DNA from: Deltaproteobacteria bacterium
GTDB taxonomy: Bacteria; Desulfobacterota; Syntrophia; Syntrophales; Smithellaceae
DNA length: 6,721 nucleotides
Direction: 5' to 3'
Assembly: GCA_019136325.1 (NCBI GenBank)
Contig: JAGVUJ010000060.1
Location: forward strand, 1-6,721
The notes under the pieces are model-generated. The model did not search any database. It was not told where the DNA came from and saw only the letters and a program-made list of their open reading frames with translations. A program made the position numbers and the translations under genes. How positions within the stretch are numbered: the first letter of the stretch is position 1; each line of letters opens with the position of its first letter. This document shows positions 1 through 6,462 of the stretch, piece after piece.

Positions 1-2
1 GG

Positions 3-69
3 CATGAGGGACTCCTTTCTGATGTGCGTGTTGGTCGTGCTTCACACACTACCAGAAAATCCCTTCATG
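3..69. repeat. Imperfect long inverted repeat at the window's left edge
   Basis: The arm CATGAGGGA (3-11) pairs imperfectly with TCCCTTCATG (60-69), and TTTCTG (16-21) pairs with CAGAAA (53-58). GT-rich bases near 23-30 face CA-rich bases near 43-49. Together they give a long hairpin with bulges. No coding frame is supported here. It could be the terminal or subterminal part of an insertion sequence lying to the left, or a structured untranslated region; the sequence does not decide. Confidence 0.4.
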
Positions 70-89
70 TCCGTTCTTTATCTATGAGT

Positions 90-114
90 GGTGCACTTGC
101 AAGTAGAATGCACC
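90..114. repeat. Short hairpin with GGTGCA/TGCACC arms
   Basis: GGTGCA (90-95) is a perfect inverted match to TGCACC (109-114), around a 13-base loop that itself contains the palindrome CTTGCAAG (96-103). It lies directly right of the larger inverted repeat at 3-69. The pair may belong to one structured element, for example the end of a mobile element. It has no T tract on either strand, so it is not a convincing terminator. Confidence 0.4.
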
Positions 115-115
115 G

Positions 116-208
116 AATAATAATAGTAATAATAGGGACGGTTCTATTTTATTAAAATAGAAGGATCATAACTGCATAAATTAGAACCGTTCCCTTAATA
201 ATAATAGT
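116..208. repeat. MITE/REP-like palindromic element with flanking 12-bp direct repeats
   Basis: An outer inverted repeat, AGGGACGGTTCTA (134-146) against TAGAACCGTTCCCT (182-195) with one bulged T, encloses an inner palindrome, TTCTATTTT (142-150) against AAAATAGAA (154-162). The whole is bracketed by identical 12-base direct copies of AATAATAATAGT at 116-127 and 197-208. Terminal inverted repeats, internal hairpins, small size and flanking direct repeats suggest a non-autonomous mobile element or a REP-type sequence moved by a tyrosine (Y1/RAYT) transposase encoded elsewhere. The flanking repeats are low complexity (AAT units), so they may not be a true target duplication. The element ends only 18 bases before the lipoprotein start and would lie in its leader or promoter. 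Confidence 0.6.
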
Positions 209-212
209 CTTA

Positions 213-219
213 AAGGAGG
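213..219 (+). promoter_or_regulatory. Strong Shine-Dalgarno of the lipoprotein gene
   Basis: AAGGAGG is a near-perfect anti-16S match with 7-base spacing to the ATG at 227. It fixes the start and argues that the gene is genuinely translated despite the mobile-like repeat immediately upstream. Confidence 0.85.
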
Positions 220-226
220 AATACTC

Positions 227-724
227 ATGAAGAAAATTTTGTGTTTGTGTCTGCTGTTGTCTTTGATCGTCGCCTGTTCATCCGAAAAGGATGCCAAGCC
301 CAATTCCCCGGCCGCTCCTGTACCGCAAACTGCCGCAGCGCCCGAAGCCATTACCAGTCTGTCGGGCGACTATGTTTTGACGCAATCCGATTCCGTGAAA
401 ATGAAAAATACAAATCCGGAATTAACGTGCACGACTACGCATACGTTTAAGCTGTCATTTATCACTAACAATTCTGTGCATTACACGGCAAAATCAGAGC
501 AGAGCATCGATCCGCCCACGGAAGGTGTCATGTGTATGGCGAAACTGTATAACGCCGATGAGATTGGCACCTATAATATAAAAGACGGTCGCGTTGTGGA
601 AATACGCTTTTCTCCATCAGACAAGAAAATTCCCTGGGTCGAAAAAGGCTATCTGCCATTGAAAATGGACAACATTAATGAGCTGGAGATATTTGCCAAC
701 GGCTCCAAATTTGTAAAACAGTAA
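227..724 (+). CDS. Small putative lipoprotein of unknown function
   Basis: This encodes a 165-residue protein with a lipoprotein signal peptide: Lys2-Lys3, a hydrophobic stretch (residues 4-16), then the lipobox Ile-Val-Ala-Cys with Cys17 as the predicted lipidation site. Ser18 and Ser19 follow, with no Asp at +2, so outer-membrane sorting is likely if the host is Gram-negative. Residues about 21-41 are a Pro/Ala-rich linker. The mature domain (about 42-165) is probably beta-rich and has two cysteines, Cys68 and Cys103, which could form a disulfide in the periplasm. I recognise no family for this domain. The start is well set: AAGGAGG at 213-219 lies 7 bases before the ATG. The gene stands alone, with repeat-filled spacers on both sides. 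The call as a lipoprotein is firm; the function is unknown. Confidence 0.85.
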   Translation: MKKILCLCLLLSLIVACSSEKDAKPNSPAAPVPQTAAAPEAITSLSGDYVLTQSDSVKMKNTNPELTCTTTHTFKLSFITNNSVHYTAKSEQSIDPPTEGVMCMAKLYNADEIGTYNIKDGRVVEIRFSPSDKKIPWVEKGYLPLKMDNINELEIFANGSKFVKQ

Positions 725-730
725 AAATGA

Positions 731-760
731 AAGATTTCTCGCTTCGCTTCGAAATGACAA
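731..760. repeat. Possible small intergenic palindromic repeat
   Basis: Just after the lipoprotein stop, a segment with ATTTC (734-738) and GAAAT (751-755) arms encloses a CTTCGCTTCG-type core. The same CGCTTCG-type core recurs in the spacers near 890, 975 and 3510, which suggests a dispersed intergenic repeat family. The stem is short, and there is no T tract, so I do not call it a terminator. Confidence 0.35.
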
Positions 761-840
761 GAAAGAAATTATAACACAGACTCTGCGCGGAAATGACCAG
801 TGGAGAATATGTTTCCGGTTTGTTAACGGTGATGTCGAAT

Positions 841-891
841 TCGGGGGACAGTATACTTAATTACCTTAGCGAGAGTCATTGTCTCACGTCG
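841..891. repeat. Dispersed direct repeat, copy 1
   Basis: The 51 bases starting TCGGGGGACAGTATACTTAA match 3411-3461 in the same orientation without gaps, with 7 mismatches by eye; the first 23 bases are identical. It is noncoding. Its tail overlaps GTCTCAC (881-887), which can pair with GTGAGAC (909-915). A conserved GC-rich head plus nearby hairpins fits a repeat linked to an IS200/RAYT-type transposase or the relic of a small mobile element. That assignment is inference. Confidence 0.65.
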
Positions 892-960
892 CTTCGCTCC
901 CGGAGTAAGTGAGACTAAGATTTTTGCTGCGCTTGCAACTTCATACATAAAGGAGTTCAC

Positions 961-988
961 TATCCCCATCCACTGCGCTTCGGGGATA
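961..988. repeat. Hairpin TATCCCC/GGGGATA in the spacer
   Basis: TATCCCC (961-967) pairs perfectly with GGGGATA (982-988) around a 14-base loop containing GCGCTTC. It is part of the palindrome-rich 841-1051 stretch and has no T run following it. The rest of the 725-1035 spacer holds no convincing gene. Confidence 0.5.
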
Positions 989-1020
989 ATTCGACTAACT
1001 CTTCAAACTTCGTCTCAATG

Positions 1021-1051
1021 TAATGAGACTCGTTTTCAGAGAGTCTCATTA
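1021..1051 (-). repeat. Perfect 11-bp inverted repeat overlapping the dus stop codon
   Basis: TAATGAGACTC (1021-1031) and GAGTCTCATTA (1041-1051) form a perfect stem with a 9-base loop. On the minus strand the first arm encodes the last residues of the Dus protein (Asn-Glu-Thr-Leu) and the TGA stop (1036-1038) lies in the loop. A competing partner, GTCTCA, occurs at 1012-1017. No U tract follows on the minus strand, so if it ends transcription it does so poorly. It may be a processing or stability hairpin, or a repeat that has recruited the gene's 3' end. Confidence 0.6.
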
Positions 1052-1974
1052 AATACCTTATCCACGACATCGATATAATTATCCCGGTGATGGGTTTTAT
1101 TTATTTTCTTTCGTATTTTGTCTCCGTTTTCAAAAAAGTCGCCCATGAAAGTCCAGATTTCTTTCATTTTGTTGGTAATATGCGAGGGTCCGGACAATAC
1201 TTTCAAATATTCATCGAATAAATGATCATGGAAAGCCCTGATGATTTTTATTTTTTCAGCATAAGGCTTTTTCGTATGGAATTTAATTTTTTCCGCGAGG
1301 AAGGGATTTGCAATCAGGCTTCTGCCGATCATCCATCGCTTGATTGATCCGAACCGATGAGAAAGCATCTCATATTTCTCAAAAGAATCTATGTCGCCGT
1401 TATAGACAACCGTGTGTTTCGAGAGATGAATGCACTGCTCGAACATATCGAGGTCAACTTCGCCTTCATACATTTGCTCACCGGTTCTCGGATGGATGAT
1501 CAGTTCCTCGATCTGAAACCGGTTGAAAATGGGAATGAGCTGCAGCACCTCGTCAGGATATTTTAATCCTATCCTGAGCTTGATCGATAATTTCGGTCTT
1601 AGGGCAGGCATGGTTTTTTCAAGGAAAGATTCGATCCTGTCCGGATAACAAAGCATCCCCGCGCCCCTGCCCTTCTTCACAACCATACCGAACGGACAGC
1701 CGATGTTCCAGTTCACGGTGCCGTGTCCGATGTCGTATAGCGCGTTGGCAAGCTTGGTGAAGTCATCCGGGTTGGAACTCATGATCTGCGGTATCGTGGG
1801 AATACCGGTATTTTGATCAGGGTAATGTTCGCGCAGAAGGTGATTCATCGATTTCATTTTCTTCGTCGCGGAGAGAAATGGCGCAATGGCCATATCAACG
1901 CCCTTGAAATAAACAGGGAACAGGTTGCGGTAAATCCTGTCGGTTACCCCCTGGAGGGGTGCAAGGTAGATCAT
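1036..1974 (-). CDS. dus: tRNA-dihydrouridine synthase family protein
   Basis: This is a flavin enzyme that reduces uridine to dihydrouridine in tRNA, acting in the cytoplasm. The 312-residue product (from the ATG at 1974) opens with APLQGVTD (residues 5-12), the FMN-binding start of the Dus TIM barrel. It carries the family signature N-x-G-C-P with catalytic Cys93 and the following KKGRGAGML segment (100-108). SIKLRIG (130-136), HPRTG (161-165), NGD (192-194) and IGRSLIANP (216-224) follow. Residues from about 235 form the C-terminal helical RNA-binding part. A GTG at 2019 would add 15 residues and has an AGGAAG-like site about 11 bases upstream. I prefer the ATG because Dus proteins usually begin just before the APxxGVTD motif, but this is not certain. 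The subtype (A, B or C) is not assigned. The last four codons lie in a hairpin repeat, so the C-terminus may have been altered by repeat insertion. Confidence 0.92.
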   Translation of the reverse strand: MIYLAPLQGVTDRIYRNLFPVYFKGVDMAIAPFLSATKKMKSMNHLLREHYPDQNTGIPTIPQIMSSNPDDFTKLANALYDIGHGTVNWNIGCPFGMVVKKGRGAGMLCYPDRIESFLEKTMPALRPKLSIKLRIGLKYPDEVLQLIPIFNRFQIEELIIHPRTGEQMYEGEVDLDMFEQCIHLSKHTVVYNGDIDSFEKYEMLSHRFGSIKRWMIGRSLIANPFLAEKIKFHTKKPYAEKIKIIRAFHDHLFDEYLKVLSGPSHITNKMKEIWTFMGDFFENGDKIRKKINKTHHRDNYIDVVDKVFNETL

Positions 1975-2288
1975 GGGTGATTTCCAAACCCTTTGTCCTT
2001 TGGCTGTCGGCAACTTCACAGGGATTGCTTCTTCCTGATAGCAGCGGATTTGTCAAGAATAATCGTTGATAGGCAGATTAACGAACAATGTCGGCAAGAG
2101 AATTTAACCCGTTTCAGGATGCAATTTTCCCTTGAATTTCCATTCTAATAAGCATATTCAAAAACCATGGATTCTCTTGTCCCCTTGTTAACCCATCAAT
2201 CTTACCCTCAACGTGGTCATCGTGTCGTTAAAATAATTTTTCGGAATTTGACAAAAGATAATTTGAGATGAAAAGGAGTAACGCTACA
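1975..2288. other. Divergent spacer between dus and the iron-sulfur protein gene
   Basis: This AT-rich stretch of about 310 bases must hold the start signals of both flanking genes. It contains an isolated TTGACA on each strand (minus strand at 2051-2056, plus strand at 2248-2253), but neither has a -10 hexamer at 16-18 bases, so no promoter is called. I see no RNA gene, terminator or clear operator here. If dus starts at the GTG, bases 1975-2019 are coding. Confidence 0.5.
2273..2278 (+). promoter_or_regulatory. Shine-Dalgarno that decides the iron-sulfur protein start
   Basis: AAGGAG lies 10 bases before the ATG at 2289. The earlier in-frame ATG at 2268 has no ribosome site at a workable distance and would place this site inside the coding region, so translation most likely begins at 2289. 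Confidence 0.7.
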
Positions 2289-3356
2289 ATGTCTGAAGAT
2301 ATTTTTCGCCAATTACAGCAAAAACTCGATTTGTATTCCCTGGGATTTCCCGCGACAGAAACGGGAATTGAAATCAAGATATTAAAAAAGCTGTTCAATC
2401 AAAAGGACGCGGAGATGTTCCTCAACATGTCGCCTATGCTGGAAGCTCCGGAATCCATTGCGCAGCGGTTGGGAAGACCGGTTGAAGAACTGGCCGGACA
2501 GCTTGAAGACATGGCGAAGCGCGGCCTTCTTTTCAGGCTCAGAAAAGGGGACTCGGTCAAGTATGGGGCAATTCCCTTCATGCATGGTCTGATCGAGTTT
2601 CAAGTCAAGCGCTTTGATCTTGAAATGGGAAATCTGCTGAAACAGTATTTAGACCAGCAATTGCATCAGGCCATAGCGGCGGTTGACGGTCTTTTCCTCC
2701 GCACCGTTCCTATCGAGAAGTCCATTGTTCCTGAACACCACGTGGCGGCCTTCGATGACGCGGTCGCGATGATCAGGAAAAATGAGATGATCGCCGTCGC
2801 CGAATGCCTCTGCAGGAAGGGAAATAAAATCATGGGCAACGGTTGCGATAAACCCATCGAAGCCTGTTTTATGTTCGGGTCCATGGCGCGGTTTTATATC
2901 GAAAACGACATGGGAAGAAAGGTCGATGTTGAAGAAGCTGTCAGCCTATTGCAAAGCGCGCAAGACGCGGGACTTGTGACTCAGCTGGCCACATCCCAGA
3001 ATCCCGGAGGGCTCTGCAACTGCTGTGGCGATTGCTGTGCTGTTCTCGGAGCGGTGAAAAAATATCCCAAACCGGCAGAACACGTTTTTTCCAATTACCA
3101 ATCCGCAATAAACAGTGCAAGCTGCACGGGCTGTGAAATATGCATTGACCGGTGCCAGATGGAAGCGATTGTCATGAATCAGGACGGTGTCGCCCAGGTT
3201 GACCTTGACCGGTGCATCGGCTGTGGGCTGTGTGTCACCACATGTCCAACGGAGGCAATCGGCCTTGTTCTAAAGCCTGATGCCGGCAAGCGGATACCCC
3301 CGGCAACAAGTGGCGAACAAATGATGCAGATTGCGAAAAACAGGGGGGTTATTTAA
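2289..3356 (+). CDS. Cysteine-rich iron-sulfur protein with two C-terminal 4Fe-4S ferredoxin motifs
   Basis: This 355-residue protein is predicted to be cytoplasmic; I see no signal peptide or membrane segment. The C-terminus is a bacterial 2[4Fe-4S] ferredoxin-type domain: Cys279-x2-Cys282-x2-Cys285-x3-Cys289 and Cys309-x2-Cys312-x2-Cys315-x3-Cys319-Pro. Before it are two unusual cysteine groups: Cys173-x-Cys175, Cys186 and Cys193 (an ECLCRKG...CDKPIEAC region), and the compact CNCCGDCC (Cys243, 245, 246, 249, 250). These could hold another cluster or metal. Residues about 20-95 look helical and, with the ESIAQRLGRPVEELAGQLEDMAKRGLLFR stretch summarised here as residues 55-83, resemble a winged-helix fold. 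This is an electron-transfer or redox-sensing candidate; partner and substrate are unknown. The gene appears to be monocistronic and converges on fdhA. The start at 2289 follows the ribosome site at 2273-2278; an in-frame ATG at 2268 would add 7 residues. Confidence 0.85.
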   Translation: MSEDIFRQLQQKLDLYSLGFPATETGIEIKILKKLFNQKDAEMFLNMSPMLEAPESIAQRLGRPVEELAGQLEDMAKRGLLFRLRKGDSVKYGAIPFMHGLIEFQVKRFDLEMGNLLKQYLDQQLHQAIAAVDGLFLRTVPIEKSIVPEHHVAAFDDAVAMIRKNEMIAVAECLCRKGNKIMGNGCDKPIEACFMFGSMARFYIENDMGRKVDVEEAVSLLQSAQDAGLVTQLATSQNPGGLCNCCGDCCAVLGAVKKYPKPAEHVFSNYQSAINSASCTGCEICIDRCQMEAIVMNQDGVAQVDLDRCIGCGLCVTTCPTEAIGLVLKPDAGKRIPPATSGEQMMQIAKNRGVI

Positions 3357-3391
3357 TCTGCGAATTTTCAATACGGAAATCCAAAATCCGG

Positions 3392-3419
3392 GGAAATCGG
3401 GGGACGGAAATCGGGGGAC
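3392..3419. repeat. Tandem duplication of a 14-base unit
   Basis: GGAAATCGGGGGAC occurs twice head to tail (3392-3405 and 3406-3419). The second unit forms the head of dispersed repeat copy 2. It may be a slippage duplication of the repeat's GC-rich boundary. Confidence 0.7.
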
Positions 3420-3461
3420 AGTATACTTAATTATCTTGGAGAATGTCATTGTCCTACGTCG
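3411..3461. repeat. Dispersed direct repeat, copy 2
   Basis: This is the same-orientation partner of 841-891, with the first 23 bases identical and later bases diverged. It is followed by a stem, TCCCTGCCAA (3462-3471) against TTGGCGGGA (3477-3485), with one bulged base. A GAGTCTCAC (3529-3537) recalls the GTCTCA/TGAGAC motifs after copy 1. The two copies bracket dus and the iron-sulfur protein gene. The spacer 3357-3602 contains no convincing gene. Confidence 0.65.
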
Positions 3462-3540
3462 TCCCTGCCAAACAAGTTGGCGGGATAGTCCGTCCAACAA
3501 ATTTCAGTGCGCTTCGCTTTTAAAATTTGAGTCTCACAAA

Positions 3541-3580
3541 GATAAAAGCTATGCCTCTGCAAAGAGGCATAGCTTTTATC
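3541..3580 (-). terminator. Strong intrinsic terminator of fdhA, possibly bidirectional
   Basis: A perfect 18-bp inverted repeat (3541-3558 with 3563-3580) closes on a GCAA loop, or UUGC on the minus strand. It begins 22 bases past the fdhA stop. In the fdhA direction the stem ends in TTTTATC followed by TTTG, a U-rich tail; in the + direction it is followed by TTGTTTTAATT. It should end fdhA transcription, and its symmetry means it may also stop transcripts from the convergent iron-sulfur protein gene. Confidence 0.85.
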
Positions 3581-3602
3581 TTGTTTTAATTAAATTTAGA
3601 AG

Positions 3603-6299
3603 TTATGCGGCTTCGAGTTTCACCGCGCAAACCTTGTATTCCGGAATTTTTCCGATCGGGTCCAAAGCCGGATTGGTCAGCAGGTTAACCGACGCTTCCG
3701 CAAAATGGAAGTTCATGAAGATCGATCCCGGTGCGCTCTTCCTGGTAATGGTTGCCTTGGCTTCCACTGTTCCGCGTCTGGAGGTCACCTTGACTTTCTG
3801 CCCATCGGCGATTTTCAGTTTATCGGCATCGACCGGATTGATTTCCACCAGGCTTTCCGGATAGCGTTCCGACAATCCTTTGGCGCGTGTTGTCATGGTG
3901 CCGGTGTGGTAGTGATACAGCACGCGTCCCGTAGAGAGCAGGAACGGATAGTCTTTATCCGGAAGTTCGTCGGGCGGAATGTATTCCAGCGCGGTAAACA
4001 ATCCCAGACCGCGGGAGAATTTATCCTTGTGCAGGAATTTGGTTCCCTGATGTTCCGGTGTGGGACACGGCCACTGAATGCCGCCTTTTTCCAGACGATC
4101 ATACGTGATGCCCGCATAGCTGGGCGTGACTTTTCTGACTTCTTCAAAAATATCTTTGGCGGATGAGTACGTCATCTCGTAACCCATCTTGCTGGCAATG
4201 CTGCAGATGACATCCCAGTCGGTTTTCGCTTCGCCCGGAGCGTCAATCGCTTTGCGAACGCGCTGAACACGGCGTTCGGTGTTGGTGAAAGTTCCTTCTT
4301 TTTCGGCAAAAGCGGCTACCGGTAAAACGACATCGGCCAGTTGAGCGGTTTCGGTCAGGAACAGATCCTGAGTGATCAGCAGATCAAGTTTTTTGAGCTC
4401 TTTTTTCACGTGCTGCAAATCCGGATCGGAAAGCAGCGGATTTTCGCCCATGATGTAAATTGCTTTAATGTCGCCTTTGCCTGCCGCCATCATCATTTCC
4501 ATGAGCGTCAGTCCCGGTTTGGGAGAAAGCTGCGCGTTCCAGGCCGTTTCAAATTTCTTGCGGACGTCCTCGTTGGCGACCTGCTGATACGCGGGATAGA
4601 CATTGGGCAGACCGCCCATGTCGCAGGCGCCCTGAACGTTGTTCTGACCGCGCAGCGGATTGACGCCGCCGCCTTCGATGCCGACATTGCCGCAAAGCAT
4701 GGACAGGTTGGCCGTGCTCTTGACATTGTCCGTGCCGGTAATGTGCTGGGTGATACCCATCGCGTAAATGATGCTGGCGCTTTTCGCTCCGGCATACATG
4801 CGCGCGGCTTTCTTCAAATCTTCCGCAGGAATGCCGGAAATTTTTTCGACCTTTTCCGGCGTGTATTTTTCGACAACCTTTTTGAGCGCGTCGAAGCCTT
4901 CGGTTCTGTCTTTCACATAGTCTTTGGCGTAAAGCCCTTCATTAATAATCACATTCATCAGACCGTTGAACACAGCGACATCGGTTCCGGGTTTCTGGCG
5001 CAGCCAGATGTCGGCGTATTTGACCAGATCGATTTCCCGCGGATCGATGACGATCAGTTTCGTGCCGCGTTTGGTCGCGCGTTTAACTTTCACGCCGATC
5101 ACGGGATGGTTTTCCGTGGTGTTGGTTCCTGTGGCGAGAATCAGATCGGTGTATTCCAGTTCGTCAATCGAATTGGTCATTGCACCGCTGCCGAATGTGG
5201 CGGCCAGACCGGCCACCGTGACAGAGTGTCAGAGACGGGCGCAGTGATCGACATTGTTGGTCCCGATCACCGCCCGCATGAATTTCTGGAACAGATAATT
5301 TTCCTCATTGGTGCAGCGGGCCGACGCCAGACCGGCGATGCTGTCCGCGCCGTATTTTTTCTTAATCGCGGAAAGTTTGTCGGCAATAAACGTGAAGGCT
5401 TCCTCCCAGGTCGCTTCTTTGAGATCTTCATTCTTTTTATAGCGGATGAGCGGTTTTTTCAGGCGGTCGGGATGAGCAAGAAAATCCATGCCGAAGCGCC
5501 CCTTGACGCACAGGCTGCCGTCATTGGGCTGGCCGTATTCGCGGTTGCCCATAACCTTGACGATTTTGTTATCCTTCACATACAGATCCATCTGACACCC
5601 GACGCCGCAATAGGTGCAGGTGGTTTTGACTTTCTGTAACTCCCAGGGACGGCCGGCGAATTTGGCCTGTTTGAAGGTAATGGCGCCGGTGGGACACACC
5701 TGGGCGCATTCGCCGCAGAAAACGCAGGCGGAATTAATGTAATCGTCATCGAATGCGGGACCGACTTTTGCTCTGTAACTGCGTTTGGCAAAGTCCAGAA
5801 CTTCATTGACCTGAATTTCATTGCACGCGCGAACGCAGCGGCCGCAAAGGATGCATTTGTTCATATCGCGTTGAATCATGGTGTTGCTGTCATCCGGCGC
5901 GTACCCCGGGGCCTTGATTTCAAAGCGGGGCTGATCGATCTTCAGCCAGTAAACCAGGTTCTGCAATTCGCACTGACCGTTTTGTTCGCACATCAGGCAA
6001 TTATGATCGCCGGACGCCCAGAGCAGTTCGATAATCATTTTCTGCGCGGCGCGAACGGCCGGTGTATCCGTGCGAATAACCATATTCGGGCTGACCGGCA
6101 TGCAGCAGGCGGCCACAAGCGAGCGGGCGCCTTCCTGTTCCACCACACATACGCGGCAGGCGCCGACATTGGTTGTTTTGGCATAATGGCAAAGAGTGGG
6201 AATGAAAATTCCGTTATCCCGGGCGCATTCCAGAACGGTCTGACCGGCAGTTGCTTCAACCTCTTTTCCGTCTATTTTTAAGGGTACTTTTTTGTCCAT
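3603..6299 (-). CDS. fdhA: Selenocysteine-containing formate dehydrogenase, catalytic subunit with NuoG-like N-terminus
   Basis: This enzyme interconverts formate and CO2 at a Mo- or W-bis-pterin site. The 898-residue product reads through an in-frame TGA at 5229-5231 (Sec357). Domains in order: 2Fe-2S (Cys37, 48, 51, 65); His/Cys cluster (His99, Cys101, 104, 110); two 4Fe-4S motifs (Cys149-159 and Cys192-202); the catalytic-domain 4Fe-4S (Cys228, 231, 235, 264) with Lys266 in CVKG; Sec357-His358; Arg550 in NPLRGQNNVQGACDMG; and a C-terminal pterin-dinucleotide domain. The Sec-to-Arg spacing of 193 residues equals that of E. coli FdhF (140 and 333). There is no Tat signal, so it is cytoplasmic. 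I chose the ATG at 6299, with GGAG 6 bases upstream; the TTG at 6311 overlaps that ribosome site. The gene has its own promoter and terminator, and fdhE lies upstream. No acceptor subunit is adjacent, so the electron partner (NAD, ferredoxin or hydrogenase) is open. Mo versus W cannot be told from sequence. Confidence 0.95.
5192..5231 (-). promoter_or_regulatory. Bacterial SECIS element with the selenocysteine UGA codon
   Basis: Starting at the UGA (5231-5229), bases 15-33 form a 7-bp stem (5217-5211 with 5205-5199) capped by the loop GGUCU. The loop begins 18 bases after the UGA, the same distance as in E. coli fdhF, and GGUCU is the SelB-recognised loop sequence there. A U sits at position 17, where the E. 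coli element has its essential bulged U; here it faces a G, so it could be a wobble pair or bulged. The codon context is UGA-C. This element should direct SelB and tRNA-Sec to decode UGA as selenocysteine. Confidence 0.9.
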
Positions 6300-6341
6300 C
6301 TTTTTCTCCAATCCATAACGGTAATTTTTCTTAACGGAATT

Positions 6342-6370
6342 TTTATAGAAGCAACCTTTATACTTGTCAA
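6342..6370 (-). promoter_or_regulatory. Consensus-like sigma-70 promoter of fdhA
   Basis: On the minus strand TTGACA (6370-6365) and TATAAA (6347-6342) are separated by exactly 17 bases, matching the consensus in 11 of 12 positions. Transcription would start near 6335, giving a leader of about 36 bases with the GGAG ribosome site at 6309-6306. A second TTGACA lies 9 bases upstream (6379-6374) without a matching -10 of its own, so the -35 region is a direct repeat of TGTCAATT on the + strand. Confidence 0.75.
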
Positions 6371-6419
6371 TTCTGTCAATTATGACTTATGCCATTTGCC
6401 ACATAAGATAAAACAGACA

Positions 6420-6462
6420 AAACCATAAACATTCCATCAATTTAACGAAATGTTTATGGTTT
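6420..6462 (-). terminator. AT-rich hairpin between fdhE and fdhA, possible terminator
   Basis: A perfect 14-bp inverted repeat (6420-6433 with 6449-6462) encloses a 15-base loop, starting 42 bases after the fdhE stop. On the minus strand it is followed by a T-rich stretch (TTTTGTCTGTTTT). This fits a weak intrinsic terminator for fdhE. The low GC content of the stem and its place about 50 bases upstream of the fdhA -35 leave a regulator binding site as an alternative. Confidence 0.55.

Noticed and set aside
841..1051. CRISPR array
   Set aside because: The repeated motifs are short, inverted, irregularly spaced and diverged; there is no regular repeat-spacer pattern and no cas gene.
2051..2056. 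Minus-strand TTGACA as the dus promoter
   Set aside because: No -10-like hexamer occurs 16-18 bases downstream; the site there reads AAGAAG.
2248..2276. TTGACA as the promoter of the iron-sulfur protein gene
   Set aside because: A -10 at 17 bases would fall on the ribosome site (AAAAGG) and does not resemble TATAAT.
3331..3864. Open frame on + (177 codons) overlapping the fdhA 3' end
   Set aside because: It starts inside the iron-sulfur protein gene, crosses the repeat and the terminator hairpin, and ends antisense to fdhA. It encodes no recognisable protein.
5214..5216. GTG as the start of a separate downstream fdhA gene
   Set aside because: It encodes Val362 inside the conserved active-site segment just after Sec-His, and a protein starting there would lack all iron-sulfur domains and the catalytic residue.
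5229..5231. TGA as a nonsense mutation making fdhA a pseudogene
   Set aside because: It falls exactly at the family's Sec position, the frame and conservation continue on both sides, and a matching SECIS hairpin follows.
4341..5639. Long open frame on + (432 codons) opposite fdhA
   Set aside because: It lies wholly antisense to the strongly conserved fdhA, has an odd Phe/His/Gly-rich composition with no recognisable motif, and is explained by codon bias of the opposite strand.
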